Assembly: GCA_011051425.1 (NCBI GenBank)
Contig: DRLF01000479.1
Location: 1 to 7,607 of the forward strand
Source of the DNA: Thiolapillus brandeum
Lineage (GTDB): Bacteria; Pseudomonadota; Gammaproteobacteria; Chromatiales; Chromatiaceae
Reading direction: 5' to 3'
DNA length: 7,607 nucleotides
This document shows positions 1 through 6,181 of this stretch, one piece after another; within the stretch, counting starts at the first letter, position 1, and every line of letters begins with the position of its first letter. The position numbers were made by a program, and so were the translations under genes. The notes below the pieces were generated by a model. The model saw nothing but the letters and a program-made list of their open reading frames with translations. It was not told where the DNA came from and made no database searches.

Positions 1-52
1 AACTATCATGAGTACGCTGTCCACACACCTGATCATGGCAAAACTCACATCC

Positions 53-120
53 GCAGGTCGGACTTCAGTCCGACATTACGCCGTTGAGGCTACTGTTGTC
101 GGGCTGAAGCCCTACCTACA
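53..120. repeat. REP-like inverted pair (two palindromic units)
   Basis: Two short palindromic units face each other. The left unit (53-76) has an 8-bp perfect stem, GTCGGACT at 57-64 with AGTCCGAC at 67-74, around a TC turn. The right unit (97-120), read on the minus strand, is TGTAGGTAGGGCTTCAGCCC followed by GACA, so it is a diverged inverted copy with a GGGCT/AGCCC stem (101-105/108-112). The GTAGGTCGG-CTTCAG-CCGAC pattern is typical of REP elements scattered between genes in many gammaproteobacteria, and paired opposite units form a BIME-like module. These units are non-coding. Any effect on transcript ends or recombination is inference. No REP-associated transposase is present in the window. 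Confidence 0.7.
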
Positions 121-356
121 GTCATGATACGAAACAGCGCCATCCATAGTCATGACAAATCAAGAGATTGGGCGTTTTTCACAGACCACTCCCCTCTTTT
201 TCAATGACTTGCGGGCTAGATGATGCGGTTCTATTCAGACAACCACAATCACAACTGTATTGAAAAGCGTTAGTATATCACTGGTATAGATAACCGAAAC
301 CATCCCCAGTCAACAGATCACTCATCAGTGGTCTCACAAAGCGCCATACGCCAACT
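121..356. other. Non-coding leader region upstream of the GT41-type gene
   Basis: No convincing gene is visible here. An 8-bp direct repeat, AGTCATGA, occurs at 120-127 and 148-155. A weak hairpin lies just before the gene: GATCACT (316-322) pairs with AGTGGTC (327-333) across a CATC loop, with one G-T wobble. No Shine-Dalgarno-like purine run precedes the start at 357, so the leader may use weak initiation. Confidence 0.5.
260..290 (+). promoter_or_regulatory. Possible sigma-70 promoter for the GT41-type gene
   Basis: TTGAAA (260-265) lies upstream of TATAGA (285-290), and the latter is preceded by TGG, giving an extended -10. The 19-base spacer is longer than ideal, so the extended -10 would have to compensate. 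Transcription would start near 297, leaving a leader of about 60 bases. This is a weak pattern call. Confidence 0.3.
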
Positions 357-2327
357 ATGGGAATCATAAAAAGATTTTTCAGGAAACCCAGTCCGCAGAC
401 AGCGGTTTCGCCCGACACCCGGGAACAGTATCCAGCGCCCCCTGCGGAGTCCTCACAGCCAACCACCGATGAGCTTATCGCCGAAGGACAGGCACTGGAA
501 GATGAGGGTCAGCTTGAAGCTGCGGAAAAACTCTACCGGCAAGCCGCAGAAATCGATCCTGATTGTGCCCGGGCATACCTCAATATCGGCAATGTACTGG
601 AAACCCGCAACGAACTGGAAGAGGCTGAAGCCAACTACCGGATGGCCTTGAAGCGTGATCCGGAATATGGCGGCGCCTACGCCAATCTGGGAAAGATATG
701 CCTGGACAAACAGGCGTATACCGAAGCCCTGGAGCTGTACAACAAGGCCTCCCAGCTGATTCCCGGCGCTGCGGGACTGGAAGCGCTGATTGGTATAGGT
801 TTCTCACTTTCCCAGTTGGGCCGTTCACGGGAATCTATTGCTGCCTATGAAAAAGCTCTGAGATATGCCCCCCATCATGAAGGCGCGAACCTGGCGCTAA
901 GCCATCTGCTGATCCAGGACGGACAACATGAAAGAGCTGCATCCCTTCTTGAAAAATTTCTTGCTCATCATCCCGATCAGGCCCAGGGCCTGGGCATGCT
1001 GGCAGAATCCTATCTCCGTCTGGGAATGATCGAAGAAGGCCTTCGGCTCATTGAGAAAGCCTGCAACCTCGAGCCCAATGATGAAAAGCTCGCCAGCACA
1101 CGGCTTTTCATGCTCAATTATGATCCCAAACTTCCGCCGGAAGAGCTGTTTGAGCATCACCGGATATTTGCTGAACACTTCTTCGCAGCCTTTACGCCCG
1201 ACAATCCTGTTTTTGACCACAGCAGGAACCCGGAGCGCAAGCTGAAAATCGGGTATGTATCGGCCGATTTCAGGGTGCATCCTGTCGCCATGTTCATTGA
1301 AACCTTGATCAGGCACCATGACCGTACGCAATTCGAGATTCACGCCTGGCACACCCATACTGATCACGATCAGACTACAAAAAAATTCATGGACCTGGTG
1401 GATCACTGGAACTCAGTACCCACGCTTTCAGATGATGCCCTGGCGGAAGACATCCGCAAGGCAGGCATAGACATCCTCATCGATCTGTCAGGCTACTCCA
1501 GCGGTCATCGCTTACCCGTTTTTGCCCGTAAACCCGCCCCCATTCAGGCGACCTGGCTGGGATATCTGGGCACTACCGGTCTCACAACCATGGATTACCG
1601 CATTTGCGATCACTTTACTGATCCCCCCGGCATGACAGAACACCTGCATACGGAAACCCTCGCCCGCCTGCCTCGCTGCCAGTGGTGCCATGTACCCTAT
1701 GAAGATCTCCCTGATGCAGAATCACCGCCCATTCTGGACAAAGGACATCTGACCCTGGGTTCATTCAACAACATTACAAAACTCAATAAAGAGGTGCTTT
1801 CCCTTTGGGCCAGGCTGTTATCAAGCATTCCCAATGCAGAACTGCATTTGGCAGCCATCCCTGATGGCAGGGCACGGCAACAACTTCTCGCATTTCTGGG
1901 GGAAAAAGGTGTTGATGGAAAACAACTGATTTTTATTCCGCGCCAGGAATACAAGGACTACCTCAAATCCATTGCAGGAGTGGATATTGCACTGGATCCA
2001 TTCCCCTATAACGGCGGCACCACCTCTATCGACACCCTGGCAATGGGCGTACCCTTTGTAACGCTGGCCGGGAAGCACTCCATCGCCCGCGGTGGTGTCA
2101 GCCTGCTCTCCAATACAGGGCTGTCAGACTTTATTGCCCAGACCCCGGAACAGTATGTTTCCATCATAGAACACTATGCCCAGCATCCTGAAGAGCTGTC
2201 ACAGATCCGCAAGAACCTGCAGCAGAACCTGGCAGCATCCCCGATTCTGGACGGCCCTGCCTTTACGCAGGACTTTGAGCACATGTACCGGCAATGGTGG
2301 CAGCGCTGGTGTGACACCGGCAACTGA
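357..2327 (+). CDS. TPR plus SPINDLY/O-GlcNAc-transferase-type glycosyltransferase (GT41-like)
   Basis: This is a predicted cytoplasmic glycosyltransferase of 656 residues with no signal peptide or membrane segment. Residues 1-37 are a basic, then Pro/Ser-rich lead-in. Residues about 38-242 form roughly six TPR units (for example DPDCARAYLNIGNVLE), which in this family bind protein substrates. Residues about 295-645 are the catalytic region. GYVSADFRVHP (299-309) carries His308, matching the conserved active-site His of OGT. FNNITKLN carries Lys475, matching the UDP-binding Lys. LDPFPYNGGTTSID (546-559) ends in Asp559, at the nucleotide-contacting Asp. TWLGYLGTTG and HSIARGGVSLL are further family blocks. 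Known relatives transfer GlcNAc or other sugars from UDP- or GDP-sugars to Ser/Thr of proteins. Sugar and target here are unknown. The gene converges on a pilin gene, which makes pilin or another surface protein a possible substrate (inference). The start at 357 has no obvious ribosome binding site but gives a natural N-terminus (MGIIKRFF). Confidence 0.9.
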   Translation: MGIIKRFFRKPSPQTAVSPDTREQYPAPPAESSQPTTDELIAEGQALEDEGQLEAAEKLYRQAAEIDPDCARAYLNIGNVLETRNELEEAEANYRMALKRDPEYGGAYANLGKICLDKQAYTEALELYNKASQLIPGAAGLEALIGIGFSLSQLGRSRESIAAYEKALRYAPHHEGANLALSHLLIQDGQHERAASLLEKFLAHHPDQAQGLGMLAESYLRLGMIEEGLRLIEKACNLEPNDEKLASTRLFMLNYDPKLPPEELFEHHRIFAEHFFAAFTPDNPVFDHSRNPERKLKIGYVSADFRVHPVAMFIETLIRHHDRTQFEIHAWHTHTDHDQTTKKFMDLVDHWNSVPTLSDDALAEDIRKAGIDILIDLSGYSSGHRLPVFARKPAPIQATWLGYLGTTGLTTMDYRICDHFTDPPGMTEHLHTETLARLPRCQWCHVPYEDLPDAESPPILDKGHLTLGSFNNITKLNKEVLSLWARLLSSIPNAELHLAAIPDGRARQQLLAFLGEKGVDGKQLIFIPRQEYKDYLKSIAGVDIALDPFPYNGGTTSIDTLAMGVPFVTLAGKHSIARGGVSLLSNTGLSDFIAQTPEQYVSIIEHYAQHPEELSQIRKNLQQNLAASPILDGPAFTQDFEHMYRQWWQRWCDTGN

Positions 2328-2344
2328 CAAACCTTTCACCAATA

Positions 2345-2379
2345 AAAAACCCCCCGAAGAGAATCTCCAGGGGGTTTTT
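2345..2379. terminator. Bidirectional intrinsic terminator between convergent genes
   Basis: AAAAACCCCC (2345-2354) pairs with GGGGGTTTTT (2370-2379). Within the loop, GAG and CTC can form a small inner stem. On the plus strand the GC stem is followed by TTTTT, ending the glycosyltransferase transcript 18 bases after its stop. On the minus strand it is followed by TTTTTTATT, ending the pilin transcript. The symmetry and the placement between two convergent stops support use in both directions. Confidence 0.88.
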
Positions 2380-2382
2380 CAG

Positions 2383-2408
2383 CAGAGCCTGAGGAAAATC
2401 AGACTCTG
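2383..2408. terminator. Second hairpin downstream of the pilin gene
   Basis: CAGAGCCTGA (2383-2392) pairs with TCAGACTCTG (2399-2408), a 10-position stem with one C-A mismatch and a six-base loop. It lies 15 bases past the pilin stop on the minus strand and just before the main terminator. It lacks a good U tract on either strand, so it may protect the pilin mRNA 3' end or assist termination rather than act alone. The role is inferred; the inverted repeat is plain. Confidence 0.55.
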
Positions 2409-2423
2409 TCCTGTAAACTCCGA

Positions 2424-2849
2424 TTAACGGAACTTGGCAGGTACGTACTTGGAGCAGGTAGCAGGAGCGCTGCTGCCGGTCCATGCAGTAATACTGCCAC
2501 CAGCTACCACAGGAGTAAGGGTCAGTGAGCAAGCATCAGCTGTTGCATCTCCGGTACCAGATACTTGGATAGTGATCGCTCCGCCCGCTACAGTGAGGGT
2601 GTCGCAATACTGAGAAGCAGTGGTGCTACAACCGGCAGAAGTCGCGTTCGCCGGCATGTGGCCACGACTTGCGGAGAATTCTGCTACGGAAGTCTTACAA
2701 GCGCCCAGGCTGGCGGCGCACTCAGAAACCTTGGAACGGGTCATGTAGTCCCTGTAAGCAGGAATGGCGATGGCCGCCAGAATGCCCACGATGGCTACAA
2801 CGATCATCAGTTCGATGAGGGTAAAGCCTGATTGTTGTTTTTTCATCAT
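2424..2849 (-). CDS. pilA: Type IV major pilin (PilA-like prepilin)
   Basis: This is the structural subunit of a type IV pilus, exported and assembled from the inner membrane. The leader MMKKQQSG is cut by prepilin peptidase at Gly-Phe, giving a mature protein of 133 residues that begins [20 protein letters not shown]. Phe1 (N-methylated in the family), Glu5 (needed for assembly) and the hydrophobic alpha1-N helix are all present. The globular part has six cysteines at mature positions 36, 43, 66, 74, 99 and 124. The last two would close the C-terminal D-loop of 24 residues, leaving a 9-residue tail ending KFR. The ATG at 2849 is chosen because GGAG (2858-2861) sits 8 bases upstream; the next ATG, at 2846, is also possible. 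An in-frame ATG at 2891 would add 14 residues before the leader and is unlikely. Abundant Ser, Thr and Ala in the exposed half would suit O-glycosylation (inference). The gene is monocistronic between its own promoter and terminator. It could be a minor pilin-like protein, but size and promoter favour a major pilin. Confidence 0.93.
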   Translation of the reverse strand: MMKKQQSGFTLIELMIVVAIVGILAAIAIPAYRDYMTRSKVSECAASLGACKTSVAEFSASRGHMPANATSAGCSTTASQYCDTLTVAGGAITIQVSGTGDATADACSLTLTPVVAGGSITAWTGSSAPATCSKYVPAKFR

Positions 2850-2856
2850 TACAATA

Positions 2857-2861
2857 TCTCC
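2857..2861 (-). promoter_or_regulatory. Ribosome binding site of the pilin gene
   Basis: The minus strand reads GGAGA, 8 bases before ATG 2849 and 11 before ATG 2846. This places the start at the short class III leader and not at the upstream ATG 2891. Confidence 0.75.
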
Positions 2862-2923
2862 ATAAACACTATTGGTTAATTTCCCTAGCAACCACGAACG
2901 GCAACCAGGATGACTTTAGCTCA

Positions 2924-2940
2924 AGCAATTGGCATGCCAA
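2924..2940 (-). promoter_or_regulatory. Sigma-54 (RpoN) promoter of the pilin gene
   Basis: The minus strand reads TTGGCATGCCAATTGCT. It matches the -24/-12 consensus TGGCAC-N5-TTGCW with the required spacing (GG at 2937-2938, GC at 2925-2926) and one change, C to T, in the -24 box. Transcription should begin near 2913, giving a leader of about 64 bases. RpoN-dependent pilin transcription activated by PilS-PilR is well established in Pseudomonas and relatives. The -24 part lies inside a perfect 12-bp palindrome, TTGGCATGCCAA (2929-2940). Confidence 0.82.
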
Positions 2941-2987
2941 ACAACGCGCACCCCACGATATTTACTTTAACTATTCTTAACATTCAA

Positions 2988-3086
2988 TGACATACAAGCC
3001 ATCAACCAAGACACTTCTGGAGCCACACTGAAGATAACGCGGATCTAAAGTAACGAAAATATGACACTAATTGACAAATATTGTCA
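2988..3086 (-). promoter_or_regulatory. Cluster of TGTCA/TGACA motifs, possible PilR-type activator sites
   Basis: Upstream of the sigma-54 promoter are TGACA at 2988-2992, GACAC at 3010-3014, TGACA at 3062-3066, and a perfect inverted repeat TGACAA-ATA-TTGTCA at 3072-3086. They lie about 75-175 bases upstream of the predicted start, where enhancer-binding activators of sigma-54 act, in an AT-rich stretch suited to bending. PilR sites in Pseudomonas contain TGTC cores. Assignment to PilR is inference from motif and position. The last palindrome overlaps the stop codon of the neighbouring membrane-protein gene. Confidence 0.4.
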
Positions 3087-5039
3087 CTCTCCATGAGTGG
3101 GGGTATGCTCCGCATCGATTCCTTCCACATGGCCATTGTAAGCTTCATTAACCCGCCGTCTGTGTTCCTCCATGGAACTGATGCCTCCAGGCAGTTGCGC
3201 AAGGAATGCCTTGCGCAGGGCTTCGGCGGCCTGAGGCTGCCCCAGATCACGCAACACCCTGCTGTAGAGACCGAAAAGCCGGTAACTTCGATGCATCTGA
3301 TAACCCTGATTGATCTGGTTGACGCCCTTGAGTACGTCACCCATCGCAATATTGACCAACCCCAGGTTCACCAACAGCCGCGACAGATCAGATGGGTGCT
3401 TCTTGATGGCCGGGTCTTCCAGCAAAGGCTGCAGAATATCCCGCATTCGGGGGAAAGTTATCCAGGTACAACTATTGTTCAGGCGTCTGGATAACGTCTC
3501 CTCTATAAAGCCCAGAAAACCCAGCGCCCCCCGCAAAGGATTCGGGCGTTTCGACAATGTTTCTACGCGCTCCAACAGGCGTAGACCTGTAGTACTGTCA
3601 CCTGTTTCACATTGCAGTTTGAGCGCCAAGGCAGCTACATTGATTCTCTCGGGCATTTGATCAGATACGGCAGCGGAAAACCGGGCTGCGGCCTCCGATC
3701 CTTCAGCAATTGTCTTAATGCGAATGCGCATCTGCAGGGCGCGAAGAGAAGTGGGATGTGCAGAAAACCAGCGCTGGGAGCTGACCAGGGGATCTGCCCA
3801 AGCCGAGGTGGTAAGATAGAGCAAAAAGGACAGCAACGGGAGCACCACTATCCACCCCAGCAACCGCAGCAGCATGGACTTGCTCAAATACAACAAAGCA
3901 GCCGGAATCGCCAGCAACCCCAGGGACGGGATATAGTTGCGATGCTCAAAATAGAGTTCCAACTGAATGAAACTGGACTCGATCAGGTGTCCAACAAGGA
4001 AAAATCCTATACCGAACAACAGTATGGGCCGTCTTTTCCGCTGAAGCCAGGAATACAATAAAGCCCCGCACCAGGCCAGCAGTGCTGTGAACGTATAGGG
4101 ATCCAAACCATGGATACGGCTGGTATCATCCTGCAATGGCCCCATGGTCATGATATCTGGGATGAATATCTGGCGGACATATTCCCAGAGAATCAGGAAC
4201 TCTGACCAGATTCGCTGCGACCAGCTGAAATCACGATAAGCGCCATCCTGACCAGCAACTATGGCCGGCCATGACAGAACGATATACAACAAAAATACCA
4301 GTAAGGTTCCCCACAACATCAACTGGGCAATGGGTTTCAGGTACCCAAGATTTGATGGGCGGTAGCGCGAAAGGATCTGCAACTCCAGCAATCCCACAAA
4401 AGCGGGCATTAACGCGCCATTCTCCTTGGAAAAGGTGGCCAGAACCAGCCCCACAGCCAACGAGACCAACATGATCAGCTGTCCACGAAGCGGATGTGAA
4501 AAAGCCTGGGCGCGTCCATACAAATAGCCATTGATCCCTAGCAAAACAAAGCTGGCGGACAACAACACCATGCGTTGCACCGCAGAAAGAACACCGGAAG
4601 CAAACAAGGGATGCACACCCCAGATCAGCGCCAGGAATACAGCAAATCCAATCGCATGGGATGCCAGGGAAGGAACCAGCCGGGCGATCTGCCAGGCTGC
4701 CACAGCCACCAGCAGTATATTGAACAGGTGTATGGCCGTATTGATCTGGCGAAATCCCTCTGGATGTTGATCCCAATCCTGGACATTGAGCAGGAAGCTG
4801 AGCATGGCTATCGGCCTGCCTGTAGGCCCCGTAGTATTGCCAAATACATAGGTCTTGGCAGAATCGTAGTCTACAACCTGGGACAGACCATTGAGAGTCA
4901 ACCAGTCATCGAAAGTCCAATCTGCAACAAAGCCCAACTGGTACAGTAGGTAAATGCCCGCCAAAGCCAGTAAGAAAAACAGGACAAAGGCCTGATCGTT
5001 CTTTGCGCCTGTGGAAACAGGTTCCAACTTCATATTCAT
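3084..5039 (-). CDS. GT-C-type membrane glycosyltransferase with TPR-like C-terminal region
   Basis: This is a 651-residue inner-membrane protein. Residues about 16-37 form the first membrane helix, and roughly ten hydrophobic segments extend to about residue 420. The first periplasmic loop carries FDDW (43-46) followed by GRPIAMLSF (74-82) and then INTAIHLFN (99-107). This order (acidic FDD, RP, then H-x-x-N at the next helix) is characteristic of GT-C enzymes such as the TMTC/PMT-like group, which use polyprenyl-phosphate sugars and act outside the cytoplasm. From about 435 to 640 the protein is helical and soluble with TPR-like pairs (for example LGLVNIAMGDVLKGVNQINQ), presumably periplasmic. 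It lies immediately upstream of the pilin gene on the same strand, so a TfpW-like role in pilin glycosylation is attractive but unproven. A role in lipid or polysaccharide glycosylation is the alternative. No clear ribosome binding site precedes either Met1 (5039) or Met3 (5033). Confidence 0.75.
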   Translation of the reverse strand: MNMKLEPVSTGAKNDQAFVLFFLLALAGIYLLYQLGFVADWTFDDWLTLNGLSQVVDYDSAKTYVFGNTTGPTGRPIAMLSFLLNVQDWDQHPEGFRQINTAIHLFNILLVAVAAWQIARLVPSLASHAIGFAVFLALIWGVHPLFASGVLSAVQRMVLLSASFVLLGINGYLYGRAQAFSHPLRGQLIMLVSLAVGLVLATFSKENGALMPAFVGLLELQILSRYRPSNLGYLKPIAQLMLWGTLLVFLLYIVLSWPAIVAGQDGAYRDFSWSQRIWSEFLILWEYVRQIFIPDIMTMGPLQDDTSRIHGLDPYTFTALLAWCGALLYSWLQRKRRPILLFGIGFFLVGHLIESSFIQLELYFEHRNYIPSLGLLAIPAALLYLSKSMLLRLLGWIVVLPLLSFLLYLTTSAWADPLVSSQRWFSAHPTSLRALQMRIRIKTIAEGSEAAARFSAAVSDQMPERINVAALALKLQCETGDSTTGLRLLERVETLSKRPNPLRGALGFLGFIEETLSRRLNNSCTWITFPRMRDILQPLLEDPAIKKHPSDLSRLLVNLGLVNIAMGDVLKGVNQINQGYQMHRSYRLFGLYSRVLRDLGQPQAAEALRKAFLAQLPGGISSMEEHRRRVNEAYNGHVEGIDAEHTPTHGE

Positions 5040-5174
5040 AAGGGTACCGAACCAGGGATGAAAGATTCACACAACAATGCGCCAAAGGAGGTCGACAACA
5101 CCTGCATAGGATCCAAGAGCCAATTTAAAGAAGCAAAGAAGATGCACTGGTATGGACAACAATAGCGAGAGTGG

Positions 5175-5203
5175 ATTGTCAGGTCGATATGAGTCATTGT
5201 CAA
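5175..5203 (-). promoter_or_regulatory. Sigma-70-like promoter for the GT-C membrane protein gene
   Basis: On the minus strand a perfect -35, TTGACA (5203-5198), is followed after exactly 17 bases by GACAAT (5180-5175), a 4/6 match to the -10 box. Transcription would start near 5168, leaving a leader of about 130 bases before the start at 5039. The same bases appear on the plus strand as two ATTGTCA copies 21 bases apart, which is explained by this -35/-10 pair. Confidence 0.5.
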
Positions 5204-5390
5204 ATCAGCCTGTTGAATCAAACTGGCGGCAGAGGGCGATATATTTGGTTAGCGGGTCAACAACCCTTTGGCGAGCCGTTGCATCGCTCTCGACCGTTCA
5301 GCTCAATCACGTTATTCTTAGGTCGCAATGGCGTTTCTCCCAGAGTTGTTTTGGCGCTGTGCAACAGCAAACCGGTTTTATACACCGTTT

Positions 5391-5418
5391 TTGACGCCTC
5401 AAACACCTGCTCTTTAAA
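5391..5418 (+). promoter_or_regulatory. Tentative promoter for the acyltransferase/YbhN-type unit
   Basis: TTGACG (5391-5396), a 16-base spacer and TTTAAA (5413-5418) resemble a sigma-70 promoter. The start of transcription would fall around 5424, only about 8 bases before the ATG, giving an almost leaderless message. This fits the missing Shine-Dalgarno sequence but weakens the call. Confidence 0.28.
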
Positions 5419-5431
5419 GCGGCACCAAGCC

Positions 5432-6181
5432 ATGACAAAAAAGCACTACAGGTTACAAGATCTCTACCGGGACGAATCCGCGCTGCAACGCTATATCCGG
5501 CTCACGGTGGGAGAAGGCGCCGGGGTGTTCAGCCTGATATGGCATGAGCTAGTCCTCGGTATCTGCCTCTACATTCCCGGCATACTGGGAATTGGACTCA
5601 GATCCCTCCTCTACCCTGTATGCTTTTCCGGCTTCTACCGCAACAGCTACCTTGGCAAAAACGTCACCTTACGCTGTCCCCGGAATATTGTACTGTCACC
5701 CGGTACAGTCATAGACGACGATGTGCAGCTGGTGGCCACCTCCCGCCATGCCGATGCCATCAGGATAGGCAGGAACAGTTTTCTCAGAAGCGGCGTCATG
5801 ATCAATGCCGGCCCCCCCGAGGGCCATGTACACATAGGAGACAACTGCAGTATCGGCCAGGGAAGCATTCTTTACGGCAATGGGGGACTCACCATCGAAA
5901 ACGACGTGATGATCGCCGGCCAGTGTTTCATCGTGGCTTCCTCTCATGTGCATGAACCCGATGATGACGAGCCCTATGTCAGACAAGGTTTCACTGCGGA
6001 AGGTATACATATCAAGAACAATGTATGGATAGGCGCAGGAGCAAAGATATTGGACGGGGTGACCATAGAGGAAGGCGCCATCGTCGGTGCCAACGCCGTG
6101 GTGACCCGGAATGTCCCCGCCTACACCACGGTGGTCGGCATTCCCGCCCGGCCGATTCATGGGAAAGATGATCCGGCATGA
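5432..6181 (+). CDS. Hexapeptide-repeat (LbH) O-acyltransferase, WbbJ/CatB-like
   Basis: This is a predicted cytoplasmic acyl- or acetyltransferase of 249 residues. An N-terminal helical stretch (about 1-70, including YIRLTVGEGAG and the hydrophobic LVLGICLYIPGILGIGLRSL) precedes a left-handed parallel beta-helix built from hexapeptide turns (about 72-245), such as IRIGRNSFL, VHIGDNCSIG and LTIENDVMI. His172 in SSHVHEP fits the catalytic His of the family. The closing block VWIGAGAKILDGVTIEEGAI then VVGIPARPI is the standard acyl-CoA-binding end. Relatives acetylate sugars of O-antigens, capsules and Nod factors; the substrate here is unknown. The start at 5432 is preferred over an in-frame ATG at 5171, because MTKKHYRLQDLYRDESALQR matches the usual family N-terminus and the 87 extra residues do not look like any domain. 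There is no clear ribosome binding site. Its stop overlaps the next start by ATGA, implying coupled translation. Confidence 0.87.
   Translation: MTKKHYRLQDLYRDESALQRYIRLTVGEGAGVFSLIWHELVLGICLYIPGILGIGLRSLLYPVCFSGFYRNSYLGKNVTLRCPRNIVLSPGTVIDDDVQLVATSRHADAIRIGRNSFLRSGVMINAGPPEGHVHIGDNCSIGQGSILYGNGGLTIENDVMIAGQCFIVASSHVHEPDDDEPYVRQGFTAEGIHIKNNVWIGAGAKILDGVTIEEGAIVGANAVVTRNVPAYTTVVGIPARPIHGKDDPA

Larger units (their letters stand above)
5040..5431. other. Intergenic region between divergent genes
   Basis: These 392 bases separate the GT-C gene from the acyltransferase. They hold the leftward promoter near 5175-5203 and a tentative rightward one near 5391-5418. Two plus-strand frames stay open across much of the interval (5171-5431, joined in frame to the acyltransferase, and 5152-5394), but neither translation resembles a family I recognise, and their composition is not protein-like. 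A perfect AAGGAGGT (5085-5092) on the plus strand has no start codon at a useful distance. The segment looks less GC-rich than the genes to its right. Confidence 0.5.

Noticed and set aside
1..356. CRISPR-like or tRNA content in the left gene-free stretch
   Set aside because: There are only two palindromic units in opposite orientation with no regular spacers, and no cloverleaf could be drawn.
897..1406. 169-codon open frame on the minus strand inside the GT41-type gene
   Set aside because: It is antisense to conserved TPR and catalytic coding sequence, and its translation resembles no family. It is a shadow frame.
2850..2891. Upstream ATG at 2891 as the pilin start
   Set aside because: It would put 14 extra residues before the short basic leader, while GGAG at 2858-2861 points to the ATG at 2849 or 2846.
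4231..4776. 181-codon alternative minus-strand frame inside the GT-C gene
   Set aside because: It overlaps the membrane-helix coding region in a different frame and shows no domain. The longer frame carries the GT-C motifs.
5085..5092. Perfect Shine-Dalgarno AAGGAGGT on the plus strand
   Set aside because: No ATG, GTG or TTG follows at 5-12 bases, and the frames just downstream close quickly, so no gene can be assigned.
5175..5202. ATTGTCA direct repeat with 21-base spacing on the plus strand, possible activator sites
   Set aside because: It is better explained as the -35 and -10 boxes (TTGACA and GACAAT) of a minus-strand promoter 17 bases apart.
5269..5283. TGGCGAGCCGTTGCA, resembling a sigma-54 promoter for the acyltransferase
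   Set aside because: Only six bases separate TGGC from TTGC, whereas seven are required. The GG-to-GC spacing of sigma-54 promoters is strict.
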